Shown here: positions 44,582-54,394 of the stretch, one piece after another
Layout of the letters: each line of letters begins with the position of its first letter
How positions within the stretch are numbered: position 1 is the stretch's first letter
Origin: Kribbella antiqua
GTDB taxonomy: Bacteria; Actinomycetota; Actinomycetes; Propionibacteriales; Kribbellaceae
Direction: 5' to 3'
Assembly: GCF_004345665.1 (NCBI RefSeq)
Contig: NZ_SLWR01000003.1
Coordinates: 124,001 to 188,000, forward strand
DNA length: 64,000 nt
Made by a program: the position numbers and the translations under genes
The notes under the pieces: model-generated
What the model saw: the letters and a program-made list of their open reading frames with translations, nothing else
The model's database searches: none
Told to the model about the DNA's origin: nothing

Positions 44582-45367
44582 GTGGATATCGCCGGACTGC
44601 TGAAGGTTGCCGAGGCTGCGGTCGATCGAGCGCGGGTGGTGACGGACTCGCGGCGGCCGGGGGCGCTGACCTTCAAGGGCGACCGGGATATGGCGTCCGA
44701 GGTGGACTTCGCGGTCGAGCGAGAGGTACGGGCGTTCCTGGAGCGCGAGACGCCGGAGATCGGCGTACTCGGTGAGGAAGAGGGCGGTGCCACCGATGGG
44801 GTTCGGTGGGTGCTCGATCCCATTGATGGGACGGTCAACTTCGTCCACGGGGCGCCGTTGTGGGGGATCTCGCTAGGGTTGATCGCCGAGGGCCGTGCGG
44901 TGGCGGGAGTGATCGACCAGCCGGCGCTCGGGACGAGGTATGCCGCCGCCGAAGGACAGGGCGCGACCTGCAACGGTACGGCGATTCGCGGCAGCGACTG
45001 CACCGACCTGATCGACGCATTGGTTGCCGCGGGCGACTATACGGTCGGGCCGGACGCCGACGCGTTGAACGTGGAGCGCCTGGAGGTCGTTCGGCTGCTG
45101 ATCCCGCGGGTGCAGCGGATCCGCCAGATCGGCACTGCGGCGACCGCGCTGACCTGGGTCGCGGCCGGCCACTTCGACGCGATGGTGATGTTCTCCAACA
45201 AGCCCTGGGACACAATGGCCGGCGTCGCCATCGCCCGCGAGGCCGGCGTCCGGGTGCTCGACGTCGACGGCTCAGAGCACACCCCGGAGTCGCGCGGCAC
45301 GGTCGCGGTGGCGGCCGGAATCGCCGACCCCTTCCTCGAACTGGTCCGCGAGGCGACCGGCGGCTGA
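44582..45367 (+). CDS. Inositol monophosphatase family protein
   Basis: A 261-residue lithium-sensitive-type phosphatase. Metal-binding motifs are GEEEGG (Glu), the core signature WVLDPIDGTVNFVHG (Asp, Asp) and the C-terminal NKPWDTMAGVAIAREAG (Asp). The family dephosphorylates inositol-1-phosphate, histidinol phosphate or related sugars; the substrate is not readable here. The equivalent position in mycobacteria does not hold this gene. It converges with the nuoD-like gene. Confidence 0.9.
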   Translation: MDIAGLLKVAEAAVDRARVVTDSRRPGALTFKGDRDMASEVDFAVEREVRAFLERETPEIGVLGEEEGGATDGVRWVLDPIDGTVNFVHGAPLWGISLGLIAEGRAVAGVIDQPALGTRYAAAEGQGATCNGTAIRGSDCTDLIDALVAAGDYTVGPDADALNVERLEVVRLLIPRVQRIRQIGTAATALTWVAAGHFDAMVMFSNKPWDTMAGVAIAREAGVRVLDVDGSEHTPESRGTVAVAAGIADPFLELVREATGG

Positions 45368-45369
45368 CC

Positions 45370-45414
45370 TTTCCGGAAGATCACTGCCACCCAGCGCAAA
45401 CTATGTTCCGGAAA
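45370..45414. repeat. Pair of TTCCGGAA palindromes between convergent genes
   Basis: TTTCCGGAA (45370-45378) and TTCCGGAAA (45406-45414) are mutual inverted repeats, and each contains the perfect 8-bp palindrome TTCCGGAA. They lie between the stops of the phosphatase and nuoD genes. Confidence 0.45.
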
Positions 45415-45419
45415 CCTCG

Positions 45420-46625
45420 CTACTTGTCGATGTCGCCGACGACGAAGAACATGCTGCCGAGGATGGCGATCATGTCGGGGATGACCGTGCCCGGGAGCAG
45501 GGCCGGCAACGCGGAGATGTTGTTGAAGCTGGCCGAGCGGAGCTTGAGTCGCCAGGGGGTCTTGTCGCCGCGGGAGACGAGGTAGTAGCCGTTGATGCCG
45601 AGTGGGTTCTCGGTCCAGGCGTAGGTCTGGCCCTCCGGGACCTTGAGGATCTTGGGCAGCCGCACGTTGACCGGCCCGGCCGGCATCGACGACAGCTTGT
45701 CGAGGCAGGCGTCGACCAGGTCGAGTGAGACCTTGACCTGTTCGAGCAGCACCCAGAAGCGGGCGAAGCAGTCGCCGTCGGGCCGGGTGACCACCCGCAG
45801 TACGCCGTCGCGGAGCAACTCGTCGTACGCGAGATAGGGCTCGTCGCGGCGGAGGTCGGCGTCGACGCCGGAGGCGCGGGCGATCGGGCCGGAGACGCCG
45901 TACTGGGCGATGAGTTCGGGGGAGAGCTTGCCGACACCGACCGTACGGGCGCGGAAGATTTCGTTGCCGAGGATGAGGTCCTCGATGTCGGGCAGTCGCT
46001 TGCGAACCGCGGCCGAGGCGGCGGAGGCGCGGCCGAGCCAGCCATACGGCAGGTCCTCCTTGAGGCCGCCGACCCGGTTGAACATGTAGTGCATCCGGCC
46101 GCCGGACAACTCCTCCATCACCGCCTGGAGGGTCTCGCGCTCGCGGAAGGCGTAGAAGACCGGCGTGATCGCGCCGAGCTCGAGCGGGTAGGAGCCGAGG
46201 AACATCAGGTGGTTCAGCACCCGGTTCAGTTCGGCCAGCAGGGTGCGCAGCCAGATCGCGCGTACTGGAACCTCCAGGCCCATCATCCGCTCGACCGCGA
46301 GTACGACGCCGAGCTCGTTGGCGAAGGCGGACAGCCAGTCGTGCCGGTTGGCCAGCACAATGATCTGCCGGTAGTCACGGACCTCGAACAGCTTCTCGGC
46401 GCCGCGGTGCATGTAACCGACGATCGGCTCGCAACCGACGATCCGCTCGCCGTCCAGGGTCAGCCGCAGCCGGAGCACGCCGTGCGTCGCCGGGTGCTGC
46501 GGGCCGATGTTGAGCACCATGTCGGTGGTCGCCAGCTCCGAGCCGCTCCCGGTCCCACCCCGCTCGTACGCGGGGTCGAACCCAGCGGCTCCCGCGCCGA
46601 CTCCCACCACTCTTTCGGTACTCAT
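45420..46625 (-). CDS. nuoD: Orphan NADH-quinone oxidoreductase subunit D (49-kDa subunit)
   Basis: A 401-residue NuoD-type protein, the quinone-site 49-kDa subunit of complex I, homologous to [NiFe]-hydrogenase large subunits. The signature [15 protein letters not shown] lies near residues 39-53. The C-terminal [29 protein letters not shown] and [18 protein letters not shown] are family-typical. No other nuo gene is beside it, so it is a stand-alone paralogue or a separated subunit. The start at 46625 lies 9 nt from a palindromic element that fills the divergent promoter region. Residues before 38 form a variable Gly-rich tail. Confidence 0.9.
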   Translation of the reverse strand: MSTERVVGVGAGAAGFDPAYERGGTGSGSELATTDMVLNIGPQHPATHGVLRLRLTLDGERIVGCEPIVGYMHRGAEKLFEVRDYRQIIVLANRHDWLSAFANELGVVLAVERMMGLEVPVRAIWLRTLLAELNRVLNHLMFLGSYPLELGAITPVFYAFRERETLQAVMEELSGGRMHYMFNRVGGLKEDLPYGWLGRASAASAAVRKRLPDIEDLILGNEIFRARTVGVGKLSPELIAQYGVSGPIARASGVDADLRRDEPYLAYDELLRDGVLRVVTRPDGDCFARFWVLLEQVKVSLDLVDACLDKLSSMPAGPVNVRLPKILKVPEGQTYAWTENPLGINGYYLVSRGDKTPWRLKLRSASFNNISALPALLPGTVIPDMIAILGSMFFVVGDIDK

Positions 46626-46634
46626 AACCCATAG

Positions 46635-46795
46635 TGTGCCGTGGACGGTGCAGGTTGGCGCTGCTGACGCCCAGGCACGCACCTCGCTGCGTTGGAGGAG
46701 CGTCCACGATGAAACCCGCATCGAGGACGCTCCTCCGCCTTGCGATGCACGCACCTGGACGCCAGCATCACTCAACCTGCACCGTCCACGGCACA
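46635..46795. repeat. Palindromic element, copy C, in a divergent promoter region
   Basis: A 161-nt inverted repeat whose outermost 23-nt arms (46635-46657 and 46773-46795) are perfectly complementary (TGTGCCGTGGACGG... at the left tip). The inner stem GGAGGAGCGTCC pairs with GGACGCTCCTCC. The core of about 90 nt is nearly identical to copy B. The two core differences in the inner stem are complementary, A to G on one side and T to C on the other. It fills nearly all of the 191 nt between nuoD and the PH-domain gene. Confidence 0.88.
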
Positions 46796-46816
46796 CATTC
46801 GTGACAGGCTTAGGGT

Positions 46817-47305
46817 GTGGACGACCTCTTCGCACCTTCGGATGTCAGCTGGACGCCGGTGTCGCCGAAGCTGGCCGCGGTTCGGCGGGTGAACGCTGCG
46901 ATCATCTTCGGCGTCCTCGCGATCGTGGCGCTGATCGCACTCGGGATGTCCCTGGGCTGGACGTACGGCGTACTCGGGCTGCTCGTGGTCGCGGGCGGCT
47001 TCGCCTGGGCGTGGGTGTTGATCGGGCGGAACCAGCGGTCCTGGAAGTACGCCGAACGCGAGGACGAACTGCTGGTCAGCCACGGCATCATGTTCCGGCA
47101 GCTGGTCGTCGTCCCGTACGGGCGGATGCAGTTCGTCGACGTCGCGGCCGGGCCGCTGGAGCGGGCGTTCGGGATCGCGACGGTGGAGCTGCACACGGCC
47201 ACGCCGGCGACCGACGCGAAGATCCCTGGGCTGCATCCGGACGAGGCGAGCCGGCTGCGTGACCGCCTCTCCGCCCTCGGCCAGGCGCAGGCGTGGGGCC
47301 TGTGA
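46817..47305 (+). CDS. PH-domain (bPH2) membrane protein, YdbS-like
   Basis: A 162-residue protein with two membrane helices (about 28-48 and 50-68), then a bacterial PH-like domain with [21 protein letters not shown] start ([12 protein letters not shown]) and [26 protein letters not shown]. It overlaps the next gene by 4 nt; the two form a YdbS-YdbT-type pair. In Bacillus a YdbST pair is linked to resistance against a cyclic bacteriocin. Whether that applies here is inference. Confidence 0.9.
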   Translation: MDDLFAPSDVSWTPVSPKLAAVRRVNAAIIFGVLAIVALIALGMSLGWTYGVLGLLVVAGGFAWAWVLIGRNQRSWKYAEREDELLVSHGIMFRQLVVVPYGRMQFVDVAAGPLERAFGIATVELHTATPATDAKIPGLHPDEASRLRDRLSALGQAQAWGL

Positions 47306-48792
47306 CCGAGCCGACACCCGGGCCGACCGGGCCCGCGGGGCCTGTGACCGAGCCGACGCCCAGCTCGACGCCCAGCCCGACCGCCGAGCCGCAGACTGCC
47401 CCGCCGCCGGCCGGCGAGAAGACCGGTGCGCGTCTCCACCCGCTGACGCCGTTCGTCAAGGGCTGGGGGTACTTCGTCGTCGCCGCGGTCGCGATGGTGA
47501 ACAACGAGAGCCTGCGCACCAATCTCGAGCTCGCCGGGATCGGTCTGCTGGCGGTCCTGGTCGGCGGGATCCTGCTCGGCGCGCTGTCCTGGTGGTTCAC
47601 CAAGTGGCAGCTGACCGACGAGGCGATCCGGGTCGACAGCGGCTTCCTGTTCCGGCGGACCCGGATCATCCGGTTCGACCGGATCCAGGCGATCGACGTC
47701 GCGCAGCCGTTCGTCGCCCGCCTGTTCGGGATGGCCGAGCTGCGGATGGACGTCGCCGGCGGCGGCAAGAGCGACGGCAAGCTGAGCTACTTCACGTACG
47801 ACGAAGCCGGCAAGCTCCGGTCGCTCCTTCTACTCCGGGCCAAGGGACAGCACGCCGTAGAGCACGATCCTCAGCAGCCCGAGCCGGAGCCGCTTCTCGT
47901 CGTACCGACGAGCCGTCTGCTCGGTGCGACGCTGCTGTCGTCCACAGTGGTTGCCAGCGTCGGCGGTCTGGTCTGGCTGATCGTGGCCACCACGGTGCTG
48001 GACTTCCACATCGGTCTGTTCGCTGGTCTGCCGCTGCTGCTCGGTGTGGTGCAGCCGATCTGGAAGCAGGTCGTCGGCAATCATGGCTTCACGCTGTCTG
48101 AGACCCACGACGGCCTGCGGACCAAGCGCGGCCTGTTCGACGTGCAGCGGCAGACTGTGCCGCCTGGGCGCGTGCAAGGCCTGCTGATCACTGAGCCGCT
48201 CATCTGGCGTCTGATCGGCTGGTCCCGGGTAGAGCTGGACATCGCCGGTCTTGTAGGCAACCCGGCCGACGGCGACGACGCCCGAGAAGGCGCTCAACTC
48301 CTGCCAGTGGGTGACCGCGCAGAGGTCGCCGGCGTACTAGCCCGCGTGCTGCCCGGTCTCGACCTGTCCCGCATCGAGATGCACCAGGCGCCAGAGCGAG
48401 TGAAGTGGTTACGCCCGATTGGCTGGCGCTATCTCGCGTACGGCGCCGACGACCAGGTCCTCGTCACAGTCCGCGGCTGGGTGAGCCGCCAGACGTCTGT
48501 CGTGCTGCACCACAAGACCCAGTCGGTTGCCTTGAGCCAAGGACCCATTCAGCGCCGCTTCCGCCTCGCGAACGTCGCCATACACACCCCGCTAGGCCCA
48601 ACCAACGCCGTCGCCCTCCACCAGGACGTGAACGTGGCGGCAGCGCTGGTGACGGCTCAGGCCGACAGAGCCCGGGAAGCGCGTCGTACGGCGGCCTCGT
48701 CGGCGGCTGTCCACACCCAGCCGAACCCACCGAGCCCAGACGGGTCCAGCAGTTCCGCAGCTTCACCAGCCGACGACAGCTCGGCGATGTAA
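47302..48792 (+). CDS. Large PH-domain (bPH2) membrane protein, YdbT-like
   Basis: A 496-residue partner of the preceding protein. A Pro/Thr-rich N-terminal tail (about 1-40) is followed by two membrane helices, a first bPH2 domain ([23 protein letters not shown]), two more helices near 210-255 and a second PH-like repeat ([22 protein letters not shown]). A third follows near 375-435. The last 45 or so residues are Ser/Ala/Pro-rich and are encoded antisense to the conserved end of the neighbouring methyltransferase gene. The GTG at 47302 overlaps the previous stop; GTG 47293 is in frame. Confidence 0.88.
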   Translation: MTEPTPGPTGPAGPVTEPTPSSTPSPTAEPQTAPPPAGEKTGARLHPLTPFVKGWGYFVVAAVAMVNNESLRTNLELAGIGLLAVLVGGILLGALSWWFTKWQLTDEAIRVDSGFLFRRTRIIRFDRIQAIDVAQPFVARLFGMAELRMDVAGGGKSDGKLSYFTYDEAGKLRSLLLLRAKGQHAVEHDPQQPEPEPLLVVPTSRLLGATLLSSTVVASVGGLVWLIVATTVLDFHIGLFAGLPLLLGVVQPIWKQVVGNHGFTLSETHDGLRTKRGLFDVQRQTVPPGRVQGLLITEPLIWRLIGWSRVELDIAGLVGNPADGDDAREGAQLLPVGDRAEVAGVLARVLPGLDLSRIEMHQAPERVKWLRPIGWRYLAYGADDQVLVTVRGWVSRQTSVVLHHKTQSVALSQGPIQRRFRLANVAIHTPLGPTNAVALHQDVNVAAALVTAQADRAREARRTAASSAAVHTQPNPPSPDGSSSSAASPADDSSAM

Positions 48793-49535
48793 CGCAGTGG
48801 GTCCGTCTGAGCGAGCTCGAGGCTCGGACGGGCCGCACTAACGCCAAGGGCCTGCAGCGCATCCCTCTGCATAACAAGGGAGCCGCCGAGCGAGTCCAGG
48901 GCCACGTGGGCTGTCACATCGCACGAGCCGTCCAGCACGGGGTCGCATTCTCGGCCGGCGCGGAAGCCGGTCACGGTCCCGTACGGCGGTCGGCCCGCAC
49001 GCACATGGCCGTAATCGATCGCCACGGCGACGCCGCCGGGAGCGAGTCGCCCGACGACGTCAGCCCAGGCCTGATCGCGCGTCAACCCGATCTCGGCCCG
49101 GTCACCCGGCTCGGCCAACGGCCACCAGGTCTCGAGCCACGCCAGGTCGTTGCCCTCGACAACATCGCCGAGGGACCAGTCCGCGAGCAGATAGCGCGGT
49201 ACGCCGTCCTCGTCGAGCTCGGCTACCTCGCACGGGACGTTGTCCAGCCACTCATTTGCGATGACCAGGCCGGCGGTAGAGGGCAGCGAGTCGTCCAGCT
49301 CGACCTCGACCACCTCGAGGCCTTCAGAACGCAGTACGCGGCCCAGCTCGCCGGAGCCGGCCCCGACGTCCACGACCTCGCTAGCGCCCACCGCACGTGC
49401 CAGCCGGGCCACGGCCTGGCCGAACAGCTCCGACGCGTGCACCGATGTCCGGAAGTGCGCAGCCGGTCGCTCCCGGCGATAGAACCCGTCAGGTCCGTAG
49501 AGCGCCGCGTCCCACGCCTCTCGAAAGGTCGTCAA
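48657..49535 (-). CDS. SAM-dependent methyltransferase (MidA/NDUFAF7 family)
   Basis: A 292-residue class I methyltransferase of the MidA-type family (PF02636). [21 protein letters not shown] opens the domain, [15 protein letters not shown] is the SAM-binding motif I, and [11 protein letters not shown] is the family's substrate-side motif. The mitochondrial relative methylates the 49-kDa subunit of complex I, and an orphan nuoD lies 2 kb away. The TTG at 49535 is chosen because it overlaps the upstream stop (TTGA) and begins [11 protein letters not shown]; a GTG at 49589 is the alternative. Its 3' 136 nt overlap the convergent PH-domain gene. Confidence 0.85.
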   Translation of the reverse strand: MTTFREAWDAALYGPDGFYRRERPAAHFRTSVHASELFGQAVARLARAVGASEVVDVGAGSGELGRVLRSEGLEVVEVELDDSLPSTAGLVIANEWLDNVPCEVAELDEDGVPRYLLADWSLGDVVEGNDLAWLETWWPLAEPGDRAEIGLTRDQAWADVVGRLAPGGVAVAIDYGHVRAGRPPYGTVTGFRAGRECDPVLDGSCDVTAHVALDSLGGSLVMQRDALQALGVSAARPSLELAQTDPLRYIAELSSAGEAAELLDPSGLGGFGWVWTAADEAAVRRASRALSA

Positions 49536-50086
49536 CTCAGCGGTACTGCGTCGAACTGCCGCCACACACCCTGCTCGTCCTCCCGCCACAAGCCCAACTC
49601 GGAGAGCAGAACGCTGGGCGCAGGTGCAGCGGCCAGAGCCGCCTGAGCCTCAGCAAGGACGGCAGGACCGCCCTGCGAAGCCGACGAGATGGTCAGGTGC
49701 GGATGCGGGTCCGGGAACTCACCGCCGTACGGCGGACACTCCGGGAAGGCCTGGAACACTGAGTACAGCAGCGAGACGACCTGCGCGAATGGCTCAGGCC
49801 GCAGCCACACCGTGCCGTTCGGGAACTGCCCAGCCGTCGGGAAGCTCAGCTCGAAGGGCTCGAACGACTCCACAGCCTCAGCCAGCCGCCGTACGTCGTC
49901 AGACGTCGGCTCGACGACCCAGGGCACCAGCACGGTGACGTGCGGTGGGATCAGCTCGGTCAACGGAACCTGCGGCCGCGCGGTCGACCTGGACACCGAT
50001 CGCCACCTGTCGGTGTAGTCCGCCAGCGAAGGCACTGTGATCAGCACCGCAGTCAGCCCGGTCCGCTCCGCCCACTTGTCGCTCAC
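49532..50086 (-). CDS. 2'-5' RNA ligase family protein (2H phosphoesterase)
   Basis: A 184-residue 2H-superfamily protein with the two HxT motifs in PPHVTVLVP and PHLTIS, about 80 residues apart. The fold handles cyclic 2',3'-phosphates or 2'-5' linkages in RNA. The GTG at 50086 gives [10 protein letters not shown]. It overlaps the methyltransferase gene by 4 nt, so the two are co-translated. Confidence 0.88.
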   Translation of the reverse strand: MSDKWAERTGLTAVLITVPSLADYTDRWRSVSRSTARPQVPLTELIPPHVTVLVPWVVEPTSDDVRRLAEAVESFEPFELSFPTAGQFPNGTVWLRPEPFAQVVSLLYSVFQAFPECPPYGGEFPDPHPHLTISSASQGGPAVLAEAQAALAAAPAPSVLLSELGLWREDEQGVWRQFDAVPLS

Positions 50087-50205
50087 GCAGAAGATCCTCC
50101 CATCTGTGACTCACGACTCGGCGACTGTCCACGCTTGTCAGCACTACCCTTGAGAGCACGTCGTCTGGTACCCGCCCTGCCGGGACTGGAACGAAGAGAG
50201 TGAGC

Positions 50206-51048
50206 ATGGAACGCATCGGCATTGTCGGCTCCGGCCGGGCCGGTAGCGCCTTGGGAGCAGCCTTGGCGTCCGCCGGACACCCGGTGGTCGGGGTCACCGC
50301 CCGCTCGCGCGCGTCACAGGAACGCGCCGCGCGGCTTCTTCCGCATGTACCGGTACTGACCACCTTCGACGTCACCATCCGGTCCGACGTCGTCCTGGTC
50401 GCCGTACCGGACGACGCCATCCACGAGGTGGCGGCCCAACTACCTCTCACCAGCGATCAGTACGTCGTACACCTGTCCGGGGCGCATGGTCTCAAGCCGC
50501 TGCAAGGGCTCAGGGCGACTCCAGTGGCTCTGCACCCGCCGATGACCTTCACTGGCGACTCCGTGAAGCTAGACGACGTCGTGTTCACGGCGACCGCGCC
50601 GACCGAGGCCAGGGCGATGGTCGAGCGGCTGGTGAAGGCGCTCGGGGCGCAGGTGCAGTGGGTGGCCGAAGAGCATCGCGCGCTCTACCACGCGGGCGTC
50701 GTACACGGTGCGAACCACCTGACGACCCTGCTGGCCCAGGCGTTCGCCGTACTGCGTGAAGCGGGGATCGAGGATCCGGCTGCGACACTCCGGCCGCTCC
50801 TGACAGCAACCCTCGACAACACGCTGCGGTCCGGTCATGATGCGCTCACCGGGCCGATTGCCCGGGGCGATGTCGACACGGTGGCAGCACATCTTGCGGT
50901 ACTGCGGGACCCGCCAGCGAGCACGTACGCCGAACTGGCCCGCGCGACGATGGAGTTGGCGACAGCGAACGGACGGCTGGACGGCGAGACGGCAGCCCGT
51001 TTCACAGAGGTGCTGGATCGGTATCGAACAGGGGAGGCACCGCGATGA
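50206..51048 (+). CDS. Rossmann-like/DUF2520 oxidoreductase-like protein preceding panC
   Basis: A 280-residue two-domain protein. The N-terminal Rossmann domain has the nucleotide motif [13 protein letters not shown] at residues 4-16. The C-terminal helical DUF2520 domain (about 120-275) contains [20 protein letters not shown]. It resembles 6-phosphogluconate dehydrogenase-like reductases and sits next to panC in most actinobacteria. A ketopantoate-reductase role has been proposed for related proteins, as I recall, and the context fits. The ATG at 50206 is preferred over GTG 50200. It overlaps panC by 4 nt. Confidence 0.88.
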   Translation: MERIGIVGSGRAGSALGAALASAGHPVVGVTARSRASQERAARLLPHVPVLTTFDVTIRSDVVLVAVPDDAIHEVAAQLPLTSDQYVVHLSGAHGLKPLQGLRATPVALHPPMTFTGDSVKLDDVVFTATAPTEARAMVERLVKALGAQVQWVAEEHRALYHAGVVHGANHLTTLLAQAFAVLREAGIEDPAATLRPLLTATLDNTLRSGHDALTGPIARGDVDTVAAHLAVLRDPPASTYAELARATMELATANGRLDGETAARFTEVLDRYRTGEAPR

Positions 51049-51872
51049 GACTGACCCAGACGAAGGCCGAGTTGCGAGCGGCCGCGGCGATCCGCCCACG
51101 CGCGGTCGTGATGACGATGGGCGCCTTGCACGACGGCCATGCGGCCTTGCTGGCGGAAGCCCGCGAGCGGGTCGGGCCGGACGGCAGCGTGGTGCTGACC
51201 ATCTTCGTGAACCCGTTGCAGTTCGGGCCCTCCGAGGACTTCGACCGGTATCCGCGGACGCTGGCCAGCGACCTGGCGATCGCCAAGAACGAAGGCGTCG
51301 ACCTGGTCTTCAACCCGTCCCGCGACGAGCTCTACCCGAACGAGCCGTCCATCACCGTGCATCCGGGCCCGCTCGCGGACGAGCTGGAGGGAATGGTCCG
51401 GCCGGGGCACTTCGCCGGCGTACTCACGGTTGTCGCCAAGATGCTGCACCTGACGGCGCCCGACCTGGCCCTGTTCGGTGAGAAGGACTATCAGCAGCTC
51501 ACGCTGATCCGCGAGATGGTCTGCGACCTGGACTGGGACGTCGACATCGTGCCGGTGCCGACCGTGCGGGAGGCCGACGGCCTCGCCTTGTCCTCACGCA
51601 ATCGGTACCTGGATGAGACCGAGCGTGACGAGGCGCTGGTTCTCTACCGGGCCCTCACCGCCGGCGCAAAGGCCGGGATGAACGGTCCGGACGCCGTGAT
51701 GGCCGCCGCCCACGCCGAACTCGAGGCCGTGCCATCGGTGAAGATCGACTATCTGGCCCTGCGCGCGCCCGACCTCGGCCCGGTCATCGGCCCCGGTGAA
51801 GCCCGCATGCTGATCGCCGCCCGGGTAGGTACGACTCGTCTCATTGACAACATTTCCATCACGCTCCGATGA
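51045..51872 (+). CDS. panC: Pantothenate synthetase
   Basis: A 275-residue ATP-dependent ligase that joins pantoate and beta-alanine. The nucleotidyl-transferase motif [12 protein letters not shown] is at residues 23-34, with [11 protein letters not shown] and SSRNRYL further on. The start overlaps the DUF2520 stop (ATGA). In mycobacteria panD follows; here panD is absent and nadB comes next. Confidence 0.97.
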   Translation: MRLTQTKAELRAAAAIRPRAVVMTMGALHDGHAALLAEARERVGPDGSVVLTIFVNPLQFGPSEDFDRYPRTLASDLAIAKNEGVDLVFNPSRDELYPNEPSITVHPGPLADELEGMVRPGHFAGVLTVVAKMLHLTAPDLALFGEKDYQQLTLIREMVCDLDWDVDIVPVPTVREADGLALSSRNRYLDETERDEALVLYRALTAGAKAGMNGPDAVMAAAHAELEAVPSVKIDYLALRAPDLGPVIGPGEARMLIAARVGTTRLIDNISITLR

Positions 51873-51882
51873 AATCGGTTGA

Positions 51883-51888
51883 TACGGT
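51883..51888 (+). promoter_or_regulatory. Leaderless -10 box of nadB
   Basis: TACGGT ends exactly 6 nt before the ATG at 51895. This suggests nadB-nadC-coaX has its own promoter in the 22-nt gap after panC. Confidence 0.55.
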
Positions 51889-51894
51889 CACCAA

Positions 51895-53547
51895 ATGACC
51901 GCTCCCGCTGTGCCCCAACGGCTGGCCGCGCCCAAACCCGGCTGGACCGACACCGTCGACGTGGTGGTGATCGGTTCCGGGATCGCCGGACTGACCGCCG
52001 CGCTCAAGGCTCGTGAACTCGGCTCTGTGCTGGTGGTGACGAAGGACGTCGTCGCCTCCGGCTCGACCCAGTGGGCCCAGGGCGGTATCGCCGCGGCCCT
52101 CGACCCGGAGGACTCGCCCGAGGACCACCTGCACGACACCCTGGTCGCCGGCGCCGGGCTCTGCGACGAGGACGCCGTACGGGCGCTGGTGACCGAGGGA
52201 CCGGACGCGGTGCGCGACCTGATCGACCTGGGCGCGCGGTTCGACACCATCGACGGGGATCTGTCGCTCACGCGGGAAGGTGGGCATCACCGCAACCGCA
52301 TCGCCCACGCCGGTGGTGACGCGACCGGAGCGGAGATCGAGCGAGCGCTGGTCGCGGCGGTGAAGCGGGCCAAAGACATCCGGTTGATCGAGCACGCGCT
52401 GGTCATCGACTTGCTAACCGCGTCGGATGGCGCCGTCGCTGGGGTCACGTTGCACGTGATGGGTGAGGGCCAACTCGACGGTGTCGGCGCGATCCGGAGT
52501 CGCGCGGTGATCCTCGCATCGGGCGGCATCGGCCAGTTGTACGCCGCGACGACGAACCCGAGCGTGTCGACTGGTGACGGCATGGCACTCGCGCTGCGGG
52601 CCGGGGCGAAGGTGCGTGACCTGGAGTTCGTGCAGTTCCACCCGACCGTGCTGTGGCTGGGCAAGAGCGCGAAAGGCCAGCAGCCGTTGGTGTCCGAGGC
52701 CGTCCGGGGTGAGGGCGCCTTCCTGGTGGATCACGAGGGCAATCGGTTCATGCAAGGTCAGCACGAGCTGGCCGACCTGGCGCCGCGGGACATCGTGGCG
52801 AAGGCGATCATGCGGCAGATGCTTGCCACCGGCAAGGATCACGTCTATCTCGACGCCCGGCACTTCGGCGACGAGAAGTGGCGGGTCCGCTTCCCCACCA
52901 TCCTGGCGTCCTGCCGGTCGCACGGTATCGACCCGGTGCGCGAGCTGATCCCGGTCGCGCCGGCGTGCCACTACTCGTCCGGTGGTGTCTGGACCGACCT
53001 GCACGGGCAGACGTCCGTGCCCGGGCTCTACGCCTGCGGTGAGGTTGCGTGTACGGGAGTTCATGGCGCCAACCGCCTCGCCTCGAACTCCCTGCTCGAA
53101 GGCCTCGTCTTCGCTCGTCGCATCGCCGCACAGCTGGCCAACGAGTTGCCCGAGCTGCGCGAGCCAGCGGCCGACACCCGAGTGCCCGGGCTGGTCGACG
53201 CGGACGTCGTACCTGAGCTGGAGCGGGTGATGACAGTTGGAGCCGGAGTGATCCGGAGCGCGACCGGGTTGTCCGAGGCAGGGGCGACGCTCGGCAAGCT
53301 GATCGAGCAGCCGGCCGGTGAGCCTGGTACGCCGGGCTGGGAGGCGACGAACCTGGTCACGGTCGCGTCCGCGCTGATCGCCGCCGCCACCGCGCGCGAG
53401 GAAAGCCGCGGCTCGCACTGGCGTGAGGACCACCCGGATCGCGACGACCTGAACTGGTCGGGCAATCTGGACATCACCCTTCCCGCCGAGGGCCCACGTA
53501 CGACGTTTGTGCCGCACAAGACCGAGGAGAATCACCAGCATGGATGA
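51895..53547 (+). CDS. nadB: L-aspartate oxidase
   Basis: A 550-residue FAD enzyme that oxidises L-aspartate to iminoaspartate for quinolinate synthesis. The FAD motif VVVIGSGIAGLTAAL lies near residues 22-36. STQWAQGGIAA, HHRNRIAHAGGDATG, LASGGIGQLYAATTNP and the C-terminal ANRLASNSLLEGLVF are typical of the succinate dehydrogenase/fumarate reductase flavoprotein family. It overlaps nadC by 8 nt. The quinolinate synthase gene nadA is not in the window. Confidence 0.97.
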   Translation: MTAPAVPQRLAAPKPGWTDTVDVVVIGSGIAGLTAALKARELGSVLVVTKDVVASGSTQWAQGGIAAALDPEDSPEDHLHDTLVAGAGLCDEDAVRALVTEGPDAVRDLIDLGARFDTIDGDLSLTREGGHHRNRIAHAGGDATGAEIERALVAAVKRAKDIRLIEHALVIDLLTASDGAVAGVTLHVMGEGQLDGVGAIRSRAVILASGGIGQLYAATTNPSVSTGDGMALALRAGAKVRDLEFVQFHPTVLWLGKSAKGQQPLVSEAVRGEGAFLVDHEGNRFMQGQHELADLAPRDIVAKAIMRQMLATGKDHVYLDARHFGDEKWRVRFPTILASCRSHGIDPVRELIPVAPACHYSSGGVWTDLHGQTSVPGLYACGEVACTGVHGANRLASNSLLEGLVFARRIAAQLANELPELREPAADTRVPGLVDADVVPELERVMTVGAGVIRSATGLSEAGATLGKLIEQPAGEPGTPGWEATNLVTVASALIAAATAREESRGSHWREDHPDRDDLNWSGNLDITLPAEGPRTTFVPHKTEENHQHG

Positions 53548-54394
53548 GACCGTCGACAGGGAACGGGTCGTCGACCTCGTCCGGGCCACCATCGAGGAGG
53601 ACCTGGCCGGCGGCGTCGACGTCACCACCACGTCCACCGTCGATCCCGATCAGCTGTCGATCGCGGAGCTGGTCGCCCGGGCCGACGGCGTCGTCGCGGG
53701 TCTGGAGATCGCCGAGCTGGTGATGCGGCAGGTCGCCGCGCCGGACGACGTCGAGATCGAGCACGGCGTGACCGACGGCGCCTCCGTGCACGAGGGCGAC
53801 GTACTGATGACGATTCGCGGCAAGACGCGGCAGCTGCTCACCGCCGAGCGCACCGCCCTCAACCTGCTCTGCCACCTCTCCGGCGTCGCCACACTGACGC
53901 GCCGCTGGGTGGACGCGGTCGAGGGGACCGGCGCGGTCATCCGCGACACCCGCAAGACCATGCCCCTGCTGCGGATCCTGGAGAAGTACGCCGTTCGCTG
54001 CGGCGGCGGCAAGAATCACCGGATGGGCTTGTCCGATGCGGCGCTGATCAAGGACAACCACGTGATCGCCGCCGGTGGGGTCGCCGAGGCGTTTCGCCTG
54101 GTCCGCAAGGCCTATCCGGACATCGCGATCGAGGTCGAGGTGGACTCGGTCGAGGACGCGCTGATCGCGGTCGAGTCCGGTGCCGAGCTGATCCTGCTGG
54201 ACAACATGGACGTGCCGCAGCTGGTTGACGCGGTCTCGAAGGTGGCGGGCCGGGCGCGGCTCGAAGCGTCCGGAGGATTGACGCTGGACCAGGCCCGCGC
54301 GGTCGCGGAGACCGGTGTCGACTTTCTCGCGGTCGGAGCGTTGACCCACTCAGCGCCCGTACTGGACATCGCCTTGGATCTCCGGGAAGCCTGA
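53540..54394 (+). CDS. nadC: Nicotinate-nucleotide pyrophosphorylase (quinolinate PRTase)
   Basis: A 284-residue enzyme that converts quinolinate and PRPP to nicotinate mononucleotide. The active-site stretch RDTRKTMPLLRILEKYAVRC followed by GGGKNHRMGLSD and KDNH is complete, as is the C-terminal EASGGLTLDQARA. The ATG at 53540 overlaps the nadB stop. The last base of its stop is the first base of coaX. Confidence 0.97.
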   Translation: MDETVDRERVVDLVRATIEEDLAGGVDVTTTSTVDPDQLSIAELVARADGVVAGLEIAELVMRQVAAPDDVEIEHGVTDGASVHEGDVLMTIRGKTRQLLTAERTALNLLCHLSGVATLTRRWVDAVEGTGAVIRDTRKTMPLLRILEKYAVRCGGGKNHRMGLSDAALIKDNHVIAAGGVAEAFRLVRKAYPDIAIEVEVDSVEDALIAVESGAELILLDNMDVPQLVDAVSKVAGRARLEASGGLTLDQARAVAETGVDFLAVGALTHSAPVLDIALDLREA

